DNA of 58,166 nt. Source: JBQTKD01 sp052389435 (GTDB lineage Bacteria > Actinomycetota > Actinomycetes > Sporichthyales > Sporichthyaceae). The notes below the pieces were generated by a model. It did no database searches and had not been told where the DNA came from. It was given only the letters and a program-made list of their open reading frames with translations. The translations under genes were made by a program, and so were the position numbers. The stretch lies in the NCBI GenBank assembly GCA_052389435.1, contig JBQTIB010000030.1, positions 1 through 58,166 on the forward strand, written 5' to 3'. This document shows positions 25,362 through 32,799 of the stretch, piece after piece (positions within the stretch are counted from its first letter, which is position 1; each line of letters opens with the position of its first letter).

Positions 25362-26384
25362 GTGAGCGGCTTCGGAGCCGCCCGCCGACTCCTCGGCGCC
25401 GCCGCTCTCGGCGGTACCGGAGTCGCCCTCACCGGTGGGGCGCTCGCCGGTCTGCTCGTCACCGAGGCCAAGCTCGCCCGACGCTGGGTGGGCGTGCCCA
25501 AGACTGTCCCGCCGTCGGACAACGGCCTGTGGGGCTCGGGCCACGAAACCCCGATTTCGTTCGTCATGATCGGCGACTCCAGCGCCGCCGGGCTCGGCGT
25601 CGAACGCCCCGAGCAGACCCCGGGCGCGCAGATCGCCCAGGGCCTCGCGGCGATCGCCGAGCGTCCCGTTCGCCTCACCGACGTCGCCCTCGTGGGCGCC
25701 CGCAGCGCCGACCTGGACCGTCAGGTCACCCTCGCGCTCGCCGCGGCGCCGGACGTCGCGATGATTATGATCGGCGCGAACGACATCACCCACCGCGTTT
25801 CGCTGACGACCGCGGTCTCCCAGCTCGACGCCGCGGTACGACGGCTGCGGGCGGCCGGGGTCGAGGTCGTCGTGGCCACGTGCCCGGACCTCGGCACGAT
25901 CGAGCCGATCGCCCAGCCGCTGCGCTACCTCGCCCGCCGTTGGAGCCGCCAGCTCGCCGCAGCCCAGACCATCGTGGTGGTCGAGGCCGGTGGCCGCACC
26001 GTCTCGCTCGGCGACCTCATCGGTCCGGAGTTCTCCGCGGCCCCGCTGGAGATGTTCTCGGCGGACCGCTTCCACCCGTCGGCGGCGGGCTACGCCAGCG
26101 CCGCGATGGCGGTGCTGCCGTCGGTCGCCGCCGCCCTCGGGTACTGGCCGGTCGACGAGCACGCGCGGGAACTCTCGCCCGCCACCGGAATGCTCCCCGT
26201 CGCGTTCGCGGCCGTGGAGGCCGTCGAGGCACCCGGCACCGAAGTCGCCCCGGCGACTGCGGCCGAGGCGGGCGGCGACATGGCCCGTCACGGCGGACTT
26301 CGCGGGCCCTGGGCGCTGCTGCGGATCCGTCGTCGGCCGGAGGCGTCCGACGCGGAGGCCATGCACCACCCCAGCGCCGCCTGA
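25362..26384 (+). CDS. SGNH/GDSL-type esterase, exported or membrane-anchored
   Basis: This 340-residue hydrolase has the SGNH blocks: GDSSAAGLG (nucleophile Ser), a later Gly, GAND (Asn), and DRFHPS (Asp/His). Residues 8-34 are hydrophobic and may anchor it. It probably removes acyl or acetyl groups from a lipid or wall polymer, but the substrate is unknown. The C-terminal ~60 residues are an Ala-rich tail ending in a basic patch (RIRRRPE). The GTG at 25362 is the first in-frame start. It is convergent with the next gene, 7 bp apart. Confidence 0.82.
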   Translation: MSGFGAARRLLGAAALGGTGVALTGGALAGLLVTEAKLARRWVGVPKTVPPSDNGLWGSGHETPISFVMIGDSSAAGLGVERPEQTPGAQIAQGLAAIAERPVRLTDVALVGARSADLDRQVTLALAAAPDVAMIMIGANDITHRVSLTTAVSQLDAAVRRLRAAGVEVVVATCPDLGTIEPIAQPLRYLARRWSRQLAAAQTIVVVEAGGRTVSLGDLIGPEFSAAPLEMFSADRFHPSAAGYASAAMAVLPSVAAALGYWPVDEHARELSPATGMLPVAFAAVEAVEAPGTEVAPATAAEAGGDMARHGGLRGPWALLRIRRRPEASDAEAMHHPSAA

Positions 26385-26391
26385 GGGTCCC

Positions 26392-26862
26392 TCAGACTTC
26401 GCCGGACAGCGCGCGCAGCTCGCTCTGCGCGCGCTGCAGGGCGTCCGTCAACGGGACGCGGTCTCCGTCGGGGCCCCAGATCTCGGCGTCGCCCTCCGCC
26501 CCGTTCAGCGCGGCCCACAGATCGGTGGCCACGACGGCGATCTGATCGGGAAGGGCGAACACACCGAGATCGGGAACGGACCGTTGCACCGGCGCGGTCT
26601 CGGCGATGCGGGCCTCGAGCGCGGCCGTCAGATCGGCGAGGAGTTGGGCGACCTCGAGCGCGGCCGAGGCGACCGTTCGCGCGCCGACGGGGCGCCGCCA
26701 GCGACTCTCCGGAAGTGTCCGCAGGCGGTCGGCCAACGCGTGCGCCAGCGCAGGCACGGAGGGTTCGGCGGGCTCGGTCGATGCGGTCCTCACATCGACC
26801 GACAGTAGGACCTGAAAAGTGCGTTGGAGATTGGCGCCCGGTCTTGTGTCGCTGCTCACCAT
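26392..26862 (-). CDS. conserved hypothetical, helical
   Basis: This protein of 156 residues is predicted to be mostly helical, with PALAHALADRLRTLPESRWRRPVG, then ASAALEVAQLLADLTAALEAR, and a late ALQRAQSELRALSG. No signal peptide or catalytic motif is seen. It resembles small actinobacterial cytosolic proteins of unknown role. ATG 26862 has GAGGG upstream. A GTG at 26793, preceded by a -10-like TACTGT, would remove a non-conserved-looking first 23 residues and is a fair alternative. Confidence 0.55.
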   Translation of the reverse strand: MVSSDTRPGANLQRTFQVLLSVDVRTASTEPAEPSVPALAHALADRLRTLPESRWRRPVGARTVASAALEVAQLLADLTAALEARIAETAPVQRSVPDLGVFALPDQIAVVATDLWAALNGAEGDAEIWGPDGDRVPLTDALQRAQSELRALSGEV

Positions 26863-26979
26863 GGGGCACCCTCAAAGGACCGTCGGTGCGCCCCCACGCC
26901 GCGACAGGAGCTGCGCAGCCAAAGGCGAGCCGATCGACCCAAATCGATGTCACTGTCGTCGTGTTCGAGAGGCGGTCCA

Positions 26980-27210
26980 ATGTCCCTTCACCACTCCGAG
27001 GAGACGCATCAGAACCTGGTTGCCCGGGTCCCCGGCGCAACCGGCCGAGAACTCCCCGAGTGGTTCCGAGAAATCGAGGACGGACCCTCGTTTCTCCGCT
27101 TCGACGACAAGGTGAACTGGCTCCGCGACGAGCACGGCATCGCCCACGGGCACGCCACCGCGATCGTCCACGAACACGATCTGCGCCGCGCGCACCGTTC
27201 CTTCGAATAG
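26980..27210 (+). CDS. DUF4287 domain small protein
   Basis: This 76-residue protein matches DUF4287: HHSEETHQNLVARVPGATGRELPEWF near the start and VNWLRDEHGIAHGHATAIVHEHDLRRA near the end. The domain occurs alone or before a DUF5655 domain; its role is unknown. GAGAGGCGG precedes the ATG at 26980. A strong terminator follows within 25 nt. Confidence 0.8.
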   Translation: MSLHHSEETHQNLVARVPGATGRELPEWFREIEDGPSFLRFDDKVNWLRDEHGIAHGHATAIVHEHDLRRAHRSFE

Positions 27211-27231
27211 ACCCGAGACTGCACAGAGCGG

Positions 27232-27257
27232 AGGCCCCCGTCGTAGGACGGGGGCCT
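27232..27257 (+). terminator. intrinsic terminator
   Basis: An 11-bp perfect stem, AGGCCCCCGTC pairing with GACGGGGGCCT around a GTAG loop, is followed by a T-containing stretch (TCGTGTTT). It may serve both convergent genes. Confidence 0.8.
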
Positions 27258-27280
27258 TCGTGTTTCCGCGTTGTCTACGG

Positions 27281-28090
27281 TCAGTCGCCGCGCAGGATCG
27301 AGATAAGACGCAGGAGCTCGATGTAGAGCCAGACCACCGTGACCGTCAGGCCGAACGCTGCGCGCCAGGCCTCCGACTCCGGGGCGCCCATCCGAATGCC
27401 CTCTTCGACCATGTCGAAGTCGAGCACCAGGAACAGGCTGGCGAGCACCACGCCGACACCCGCGGTCAGCAGGCCGAAGCCGCCACCCCAGGCGTTGGCG
27501 CCCGAGTCGAACATCCGCAGCACCAGGTTGCCGAGCATCAGCACCATGTACCCGAGCGTGGCGCCCACGACGATGCGGGTGAACCGCGGAGTGGCGCGCA
27601 GGCGGCCGCTCTTGTACAGCGCGAGCATGATCGCGAAGACGATCGCCGTACCGGCCACGGCCTGGACGACGACGCCCTCCATGCCGGGGCGGGAGTTGAT
27701 GGCGTTCGAGATCGCACCGAGGAAGACGCCCTCGACGGCGGCGTAGGCGATGATCAGTGGCGGGCTCGGGACTCGCTTGAACGAGTTCACCATCGCCAGG
27801 CCGAAGCCGACGATGGCGGCCAGGATCGCCAGACCCCAGCCCACGTTGGCGGCCCAGGCGAGGGCGCCGGTGACGACCGCGATGCCGAGCAGAAGCCCGG
27901 TGCGCGAGACGACGTCGTCGAGCGTCATGGCCCGCGTGGACGCCGGGGGCGCCCCCGCCGGGTCGCCGTACGGGGTGGGCCGGCGGTAGTCGATCCCGGC
28001 CGGCTCGGGGGCCGGCGCCGGCGCCGGCTGTGCGTAGCCGTTGCGGCTGAACACGTCCGAGCGGGAGAGAACGGGATTACTGCTGCGCAT
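27281..28090 (-). CDS. Bax1-I/YccA family membrane protein
   Basis: This 269-residue integral membrane protein has a Pro/Ala-rich cytosolic N-terminus (about 1-60) and about seven TM helices. GLAMVNSFKRVPSPPLIIAYAAVEGVFLG and the late LVLDFDMVEEGIRMGAP, with its acidic pair, mark the Bax-inhibitor-1/YccA family, whose members act as pH-sensitive calcium leaks or regulate membrane proteases. The ATG at 28090 was chosen because GGAGGAG lies 8 nt upstream; an earlier GTG sits right on that site. Confidence 0.88.
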   Translation of the reverse strand: MRSSNPVLSRSDVFSRNGYAQPAPAPAPEPAGIDYRRPTPYGDPAGAPPASTRAMTLDDVVSRTGLLLGIAVVTGALAWAANVGWGLAILAAIVGFGLAMVNSFKRVPSPPLIIAYAAVEGVFLGAISNAINSRPGMEGVVVQAVAGTAIVFAIMLALYKSGRLRATPRFTRIVVGATLGYMVLMLGNLVLRMFDSGANAWGGGFGLLTAGVGVVLASLFLVLDFDMVEEGIRMGAPESEAWRAAFGLTVTVVWLYIELLRLISILRGD

Positions 28091-28249
28091 CGTGTGCACT
28101 CCTCCGTGCCCGCGGGTGCGGGCGGACGATCAGGGTAGTTCGGCCGTCGCGCGTGGCTCCGGCACTCGGTTCAACGTACGAACACCCTGCTCTTGTTCCG
28201 GACCGAACCGCTACCCCCGCGCACGGTTTCCAGGCGCGGGGCCGCGGGC

Positions 28250-28519
28250 TCAGGCAGAGGGCATCGAGTACGCGTCGGCCGCGGCGACCAGCAGGCCGGC
28301 GAGTCGACGCGCCTCGTCTGGAAGCAGGTAGGACGACAGATCGAGAAAGCGCCCGTCTTCGTCGGTGTCCGCCTGATCGGTCAGGGACAGGACGACGTAG
28401 TTGGTCTCCTCGGGAGTCCCCGGGTCCATGGCGTGACCGCCCACCGTCAGGTAGGTCATGTGGTCGTCCTTGGGCACGAGGGCCTCGAGGTACTCCGTGG
28501 GGCTGATGATGTCGCTCAT
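28250..28519 (-). CDS. hypothetical protein, 89 residues
   Basis: This small acidic protein begins MSDIISPTEYLEALVPKDD, has a central NYVVLSLTDQADTDEDGRFLDL stretch, and ends with a helix (DEARRLAGLLVAAADAY). No signal or TM segment is seen. I do not recognise the family. GCGAGG lies upstream of the ATG. It is probably transcribed with nothing else. Confidence 0.6.
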   Translation of the reverse strand: MSDIISPTEYLEALVPKDDHMTYLTVGGHAMDPGTPEETNYVVLSLTDQADTDEDGRFLDLSSYLLPDEARRLAGLLVAAADAYSMPSA

Positions 28520-28572
28520 TCGGATGCCTCGCTTCTCGGCACCGGAACGAGCGCCGCCGCGCTCCCCCTATT

Positions 28573-28594
28573 GGTTCGCTCGCTGCGCTCACTC
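28573..28594. repeat. GGTTCGCTCGCTGCGCTCAC motif
   Basis: This short sequence is of the GAGCGCAGCGAGCGAAC kind that recurs in gaps of many high-GC genomes. Only one clear copy is seen here, so its repeat status is from general knowledge. Confidence 0.35.
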
Positions 28595-28751
28595 ACAGGC
28601 CTGCCACCAATCGCACCGTCACTGGGCGCGAGGTCGTCGCGCCGGGAATGTGTCGATCCTAGGCAGTTGTACGCAAAAGCGCCGTGAGCCACGCCGCTAA
28701 CATTTGCCCCACAGACCCCATTCGTCACACGCGACGTGCAGTTTTGTGGAT

Positions 28752-29168
28752 CTAGGTGTTCCGCTCGCGCCCCGGCTGGCGTCCGATCACCCGTTCGTGG
28801 GCAGCCTCCCAGCGAGCCCAGGCGGCCTCGAGGTCGGAGGCCAACAGATCGATGTTGTGCAGCTGCGTGTCCGTGCACACGCCGCGCTCGGCCAGCCGCG
28901 CGGCGTTCGTGATGGCGCCGAGAACGTCGACGACCTCGCCGTAGGCGCGCCAGGCGATCTCCATCTCGGCCTCCGCCTCGGGGTCGAGGGGATCGGCCTG
29001 TGCGGCGACGTACGGATCGAGCAGCTCGAGCTCGACGCGCGCGGCCGACGGCTGCGCGGCCCTCTGCCGGCCTGGGATGGCGGCCCGTTGCGGACCCCAC
29101 GGGCCTTCCTCCTCGGCCCGACGGCGCGGACGAATCGACCAGGTGCGGTGCGTTTCTTTCGAGATCAC
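28752..29168 (-). CDS. hypothetical helical protein, 138 residues
   Basis: After a basic start (SKETHRTWSIRPRRRAEEEG) the protein is acidic and helical: EAEAEMEIAWRAYGEVVDVLG, TDTQLHNIDLLASDLEAAW. It may form a coiled coil or a helical bundle. No catalytic motif is visible. The GTG at 29168 was chosen because GGGAGG lies 5 nt upstream; the frame stays open further upstream but there it overlaps the hairpin and the metallothionein-like gene. Function unknown. Confidence 0.65.
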   Translation of the reverse strand: MISKETHRTWSIRPRRRAEEEGPWGPQRAAIPGRQRAAQPSAARVELELLDPYVAAQADPLDPEAEAEMEIAWRAYGEVVDVLGAITNAARLAERGVCTDTQLHNIDLLASDLEAAWARWEAAHERVIGRQPGRERNT

Positions 29169-29382
29169 TTGCCCTCCCGGACCTCGGTGGACCTGCCGGC
29201 CCGCGCGACACATTCGCGGCCCCGATGGCAAGTACCTTGCTCCGACTGGGCGCGCCCTGTACGCGAAATCCAGGCATCCATCGCCTCGGGGCGCGGAGGA
29301 ATGGCCGGATTTGGCGGGGGCCGAGGCAGTTTTTCCTTCGCGATTCGGGCCGACCGTCCATCCCCACCACGGTCCGGACATG

Positions 29383-29420
29383 CCACCGCCCGGGGCGCCG
29401 TACGGAGCCCCGGGCGGTGG
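29383..29420 (-). terminator. terminator of the metallothionein-like gene
   Basis: A perfect 14-bp stem, CCACCGCCCGGGGC (29383-29396) pairing with GCCCCGGGCGGTGG (29407-29420), has a 10-nt loop that contains CGTACG. It lies 14 nt past the stop of the small gene. Confidence 0.8.
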
Positions 29421-29434
29421 AGTGCGGCAGTCGG

Positions 29435-29503
29435 TCAGCCGCAGGTGCAGGTGGCGCCGCAGTTGCACGGGTTGCAGGTGCATCCGCCGGTGTTCTCGTC
29501 CAT
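29435..29503 (-). CDS. 22-residue metallothionein-like cysteine-rich peptide
   Basis: This very short gene encodes a 22-residue peptide with six cysteines in the order CxCxxCxCxxxCxC (CTCNPCNC, then CTC near the end). Such spacing is typical of metallothioneins, which bind Cu(I), Zn or Cd through thiolates. GGAGG lies 6 nt before the ATG at 29503. A TATAGT -10 with a CsoR-like box lies upstream and a 14-bp hairpin terminator downstream, so it is a complete transcription unit. The gene is easily missed by size cut-offs. Neighbours encode a DUF305 protein with Met/His-rich stretches and a cation transporter. Copper is the likeliest metal because of the box, but that is inference. Confidence 0.75.
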   Translation of the reverse strand: MDENTGGCTCNPCNCGATCTCG

Positions 29504-29538
29504 GGCGATCCTCCGTAGGCAGGGATTCGATCTACGAA

Positions 29539-29569
29539 ACTATACCCCCCTACCGTATTAATCGCGCAA
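29539..29569 (-). promoter_or_regulatory. promoter with CsoR-like copper operator
   Basis: On the minus strand TATAGT (29544-29539) is a near-perfect -10 and TTGCGC (29569-29564) a weak -35 at 19 nt. Between and over them lies, on the plus strand, TATACCCCCCTACCGTAT (29541-29558), which closely resembles the CsoR pseudo-palindrome TATACCCCCCTAGGGTATA. Copper release of CsoR would switch on the small peptide gene. Confidence 0.6.
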
Positions 29570-29726
29570 GGGCCGACTGGTCGGGGACGTCGGCGGCGGG
29601 TCCCGCGTTATCGAATCGGGTCCTACGCCGGGAGAATCGACGTCCTCGCGCTTCCCGGCTCGACGCCTCCGCCTCGGCATACTGGCGTCGAACGGCTTGG
29701 ATCACTTCACCTCGGAGGCAACGTCA

Positions 29727-30386
29727 GTGGGCAAGAAGGCACCGCAGGGATCGGGTCCGGCCGGCGACCGCGCCGCTCGCGTGGCGGCGATGCGCAAGGA
29801 GCAGGCGAAGAAGGAGAACAAGCGCAAGGCCGTCACCGGCGTCGCCATGGCAGTGGCGCTGAGCCTCGGTGCCGGTCTCATCGCGATCGCCGCGCTGAAG
29901 GGCGGCAACGACGACCCGGTGGACGGGGAGGGCGAACTGGCCGGCGCGACCATCACCAAGGACCTCGGCCAGAAGCACGTCGCCGAAGAGGTGAAGTACG
30001 ACCAGACGCCGCCGGTGGGCGGCGACCACGACCAGGCCTGGGCCAACTGCAAGGTCTACGAGGCCCCGATCCGCAACGAGAACGGCGTGCACTCCCTCGA
30101 GCACGGCGCCGTGTGGATCACCTACAAGCCGGATCTGGCCGCCGACGACGTGAAGAAGCTCAAGGACAAGATCCCCAGCACCTACGCGATCATGTCGCCC
30201 TACCCCGACCTGCCCGCCCCCGTGGTCGCGTCGGCCTGGGGCCGCCAGATGCAGATGACCGGCGTCGACGACCCGCGCATCGAGCAGTTCATCCGCACCT
30301 ACCGCCAGGGTCCGCAGACCCTCGAACCGGGCGCCGCCTGCACGGGCGGAGTGGACGGCACCAGCAAGCCCGGCGAGGCTCTGTGA
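29727..30386 (+). CDS. DUF3105 membrane-anchored protein
   Basis: This 219-residue protein has a basic, Lys-rich cytosolic start (AAMRKEQAKKENKRK), one TM segment (about 36-57), and an extracellular DUF3105 domain with the hallmark NGVHSLEHGAVWITY and NCKVYEAPI. DUF3105 is found widely in actinobacteria, often near DUF305 proteins; its role is unproven. The GTG at 29727 was chosen because GGAGG lies 8 nt upstream. Its stop overlaps the start of the DUF305 gene as GTGA, so the two are translated together. Confidence 0.85.
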   Translation: MGKKAPQGSGPAGDRAARVAAMRKEQAKKENKRKAVTGVAMAVALSLGAGLIAIAALKGGNDDPVDGEGELAGATITKDLGQKHVAEEVKYDQTPPVGGDHDQAWANCKVYEAPIRNENGVHSLEHGAVWITYKPDLAADDVKKLKDKIPSTYAIMSPYPDLPAPVVASAWGRQMQMTGVDDPRIEQFIRTYRQGPQTLEPGAACTGGVDGTSKPGEAL

Positions 30387-31057
30387 CGGTGATCGACCAG
30401 TCCCCCGCAGCGCGCGCTCCGGAACGCGGCAGTCGCGGCCCGGCGGCCGTGCTCGGGGTGCTCGTCGTGGCCCTCGCCGTGGCGATGGCGATTCTGCTCG
30501 TCCGCTGGCCGGACTCGTCCGGCTCGCGGCCGGCGGACGACAGCGCGGCGGCGGGGTTCTCCCGAGACATGCAGGTGCACCACGCGCAGGCCGTCGACAT
30601 GTCGATGATCGTCCGAGATCGGACCGAGGACGTCGACATTCGGCGGCTCGGGTACGACATCGCCCTGACCCAGCAGGCGCAGATCGGCGAGATGGCGGGC
30701 TGGCTGCGCTTCTGGAAGCTCTCGCAGACCAACCCCGGCAAGCCGATGGCGTGGATGGGTGCCGACCACGCGGGCCACTCGATGCCGGGCATGGGTGCCG
30801 GCGTCGAGATGCCCGGCATGGCCACCGCAGCCGACCTGGAGCAGTTGGCCGAGCTGTCCGGGCGCGAGGCGGAGCTGAAGTATCTGACGCTGATGGTCGC
30901 CCACCACCGCGGCGGCGTGGCGATGGCGCAGGCCCTCCTGGACCGGAGCGAGGTGCAGATCGTGCGCGTTCTGGCGGAGAAGATGGTCGCCGGTCAGAAC
31001 TCGGAGATCGATCTGATGAACGACCTGATCGCGGCGCGCGGCGGGACCCGGGTCTAA
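30383..31057 (+). CDS. DUF305 protein with Met/His-rich metal-binding stretches
   Basis: This 224-residue protein is anchored by a TM segment (about 18-37) and carries an extracellular DUF305 helical domain: FSRDMQVHHAQAVDMSMIV near its start and the second motif MVAHHRGGVAMAQALL. Between them lies a Met/His/Gly-rich loop (GADHAGHSMPGMGAG), similar to copper- or silver-binding peptides. DUF305 proteins such as CopM bind copper in the periplasm. The GTG start overlaps the DUF3105 stop. The neighbouring CsoR-like box and metallothionein-like gene strengthen a copper-handling role. Confidence 0.85.
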   Translation: MTVIDQSPAARAPERGSRGPAAVLGVLVVALAVAMAILLVRWPDSSGSRPADDSAAAGFSRDMQVHHAQAVDMSMIVRDRTEDVDIRRLGYDIALTQQAQIGEMAGWLRFWKLSQTNPGKPMAWMGADHAGHSMPGMGAGVEMPGMATAADLEQLAELSGREAELKYLTLMVAHHRGGVAMAQALLDRSEVQIVRVLAEKMVAGQNSEIDLMNDLIAARGGTRV

Positions 31058-31064
31058 CGCTCCG

Positions 31065-32078
31065 TCAGTTGTGCGCCCCGGTCTCGTGTTCCCGGTGTCC
31101 TGCGGGTTCGAGCTGGAAGGTTGAGTGCTCCACGTCGAAGTGTCCGACCAGGCAGCGCTGCAGCTGGCACAGCAGGACCGCGGCGTGTCCGTCGGTGAAG
31201 CACTCGTCGTCGACGACGACGTGCGCCGAGAGGCTCGGCAGACCCGAGGTGACCGTCCAGGCGTGCAGGTCGTGGACGTCGCGGACGTGGTCCACGGACA
31301 GCAGGTGGGCCGAGACGTCGGCGAGGTCGAGCTGGGCGGGCGTGCCCTGCAGCAGGATGTGGCCGGACTCCCGCACCAGGCCCCAGCCGGAGTAGAGCAT
31401 CAGCGCGACGACGACCAGCGAGGCGATCGCGTCGGCTCGGTCGAAGCCGGTGAGCAGGATGACGACGCCGGCGACCGCGGTGCCGACGAAGGCGTAGAGG
31501 TCGGTCAACACGTGCTGGAACGCGCCTTCGACGTTCAGGCTCGAGCGGTTGGCCCGAGCCAGAACCGCGGTGGCGGCGACGTTGACCACGACGCCGACGA
31601 CGGCGACGGCGAGCACTCCCCCGCCCTCGACCTCGGGCGGGACGAACAGTCGCTGCACCGCCTCGACGGCGATGATCGCACCGACTACGAGCAGGGTGAC
31701 GCCGTTGGCGCAGGCGGAGAGGATCTCCGCGCGCTTGAGGCCGTAGGTCCAGCGGGCGGTGGCCGGGCGAGCGGCCAGGCGCATCGCCCAGAGTGCCGCG
31801 GCGATCGCCAGGGCGTCGGTCAGCATGTGTCCGGCGTCGGCGAGCAGCACCAGCGAGTCGATGGCCAGGGCAACGACGACCTCGACGACCATGAAGGCGC
31901 TCAGCAGCACCAACGCGATCCAGAGGTAGCGGCGGTCCGCGTCCGCGCTCACCGCATGGGAATGCCCGTGGCCGTGTCCGTGGCCGTGTCGGTGGCCGTG
32001 TCGCCGCTCGACGGGCGCGTTGTGCGCATCGGGTCGGGCGGCGTCCGCGCACCAGGACGGCAGCGGGGCCTCACTCAT
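31065..32078 (-). CDS. cation diffusion facilitator (Zn/Cd/Co efflux, CzcD/ZitB-like)
   Basis: This 337-residue, six-TM transporter exports divalent metal by proton exchange. It has the metal site LLADAGHMLTDA in TM2 and FQHVLTDLYAFVG in TM5, and a cytosolic C-terminal domain with HDLHAW. A His-rich N-terminus (RHGHRHGHGHGHGHSH) should collect metal. GGAGG lies 7 nt before the ATG. A TAGACT -10-like box (32120-32115) lies in the short gap after the TlpA-like gene, so it may have its own promoter as well as read-through. Confidence 0.9.
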   Translation of the reverse strand: MSEAPLPSWCADAARPDAHNAPVERRHGHRHGHGHGHGHSHAVSADADRRYLWIALVLLSAFMVVEVVVALAIDSLVLLADAGHMLTDALAIAAALWAMRLAARPATARWTYGLKRAEILSACANGVTLLVVGAIIAVEAVQRLFVPPEVEGGGVLAVAVVGVVVNVAATAVLARANRSSLNVEGAFQHVLTDLYAFVGTAVAGVVILLTGFDRADAIASLVVVALMLYSGWGLVRESGHILLQGTPAQLDLADVSAHLLSVDHVRDVHDLHAWTVTSGLPSLSAHVVVDDECFTDGHAAVLLCQLQRCLVGHFDVEHSTFQLEPAGHREHETGAHN

Positions 32079-32135
32079 CGCGTGCCTCCGCGTCGCCGGT
32101 TCTGCCGGGGCGGCAGTCTACCGGCGAGGTCGCGC

Positions 32136-32732
32136 TCAGGCGGGCTCGGCGAGGACGTCGGACACCAGGCCGACGAAGGTGGCACGGGTGGTGTCCCCCA
32201 GGACGCGCGCGGCGACGCGTCCCTGCCGATCGAGAATCAGGGTGCTCGGAATGGCCTTCGGCGGAAGATCCCGAAATGCCAACTGCAGCGATCCGTCGGG
32301 ATCCCGCAGGCTCGGATAGGTGATGCCGAAGCGTCGCTCGAACGCCTCGGCGGCGCCCGTTGCGTCGTCGCGGGTGTTGATTCCGACGAACTGCACGGAC
32401 TTGTCCCTGAGCTCCTGCCAGGCGGCCTCCAGCGCCGGCGCCTCCTTGCGGCAGGGAGCACACCAGGACCCCCACACGTTCAGCAGGACGACCTTGCCGC
32501 GGTACTCGGCCAGGTCGATCGTTCCCCCGCCGAGTTTCGGCCCGGCGAGCGAGATCGGGGCGCCACGCCCCGCGGCGGCCGTCCGGGTCACGGCGCCGTC
32601 CCCGACGACGAAACTCGTCCCCGAGTCGGCACCCGGACCACCGGCCCCGCACCCACCGAGGACGACGGCGAACGCCACGGCTGCACCGGATCGACGTAGA
32701 CGGCGGCAGGGCTGCCGGTGCTGTGCAGTCAC
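32136..32732 (-). CDS. TlpA/ResA-like thiol-disulfide lipoprotein
   Basis: This 198-residue protein is a membrane-tethered thioredoxin. It has a signal peptide with lipobox LGGC (lipidated Cys about 28), then a redoxin fold with the active site WCAPC in WGSWCAPCRKEAP and the cis-Pro region KAIPSTLILD. It would reduce or exchange disulfides outside the membrane, for example in cytochrome c or copper-site maturation. The GTG start lies 6 nt after a TATCGT -10, a leaderless arrangement. The neighbouring metal transporter fits a metal/redox cluster. Confidence 0.88.
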   Translation of the reverse strand: MTAQHRQPCRRLRRSGAAVAFAVVLGGCGAGGPGADSGTSFVVGDGAVTRTAAAGRGAPISLAGPKLGGGTIDLAEYRGKVVLLNVWGSWCAPCRKEAPALEAAWQELRDKSVQFVGINTRDDATGAAEAFERRFGITYPSLRDPDGSLQLAFRDLPPKAIPSTLILDRQGRVAARVLGDTTRATFVGLVSDVLAEPA

Positions 32733-32738
32733 CCCGCA

Positions 32739-32744
32739 ACGATA
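32739..32744 (-). promoter_or_regulatory. -10 box of a leaderless promoter (TlpA-like)
   Basis: On the minus strand TATCGT, then 6 nt, then the GTG at 32732. Confidence 0.5.
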
Positions 32745-32799
32745 GGTGCCCCCGTCGCCGCGCGCCGTGGGGGTGGGGCCCGGCGCCGAGTCCGGATCC

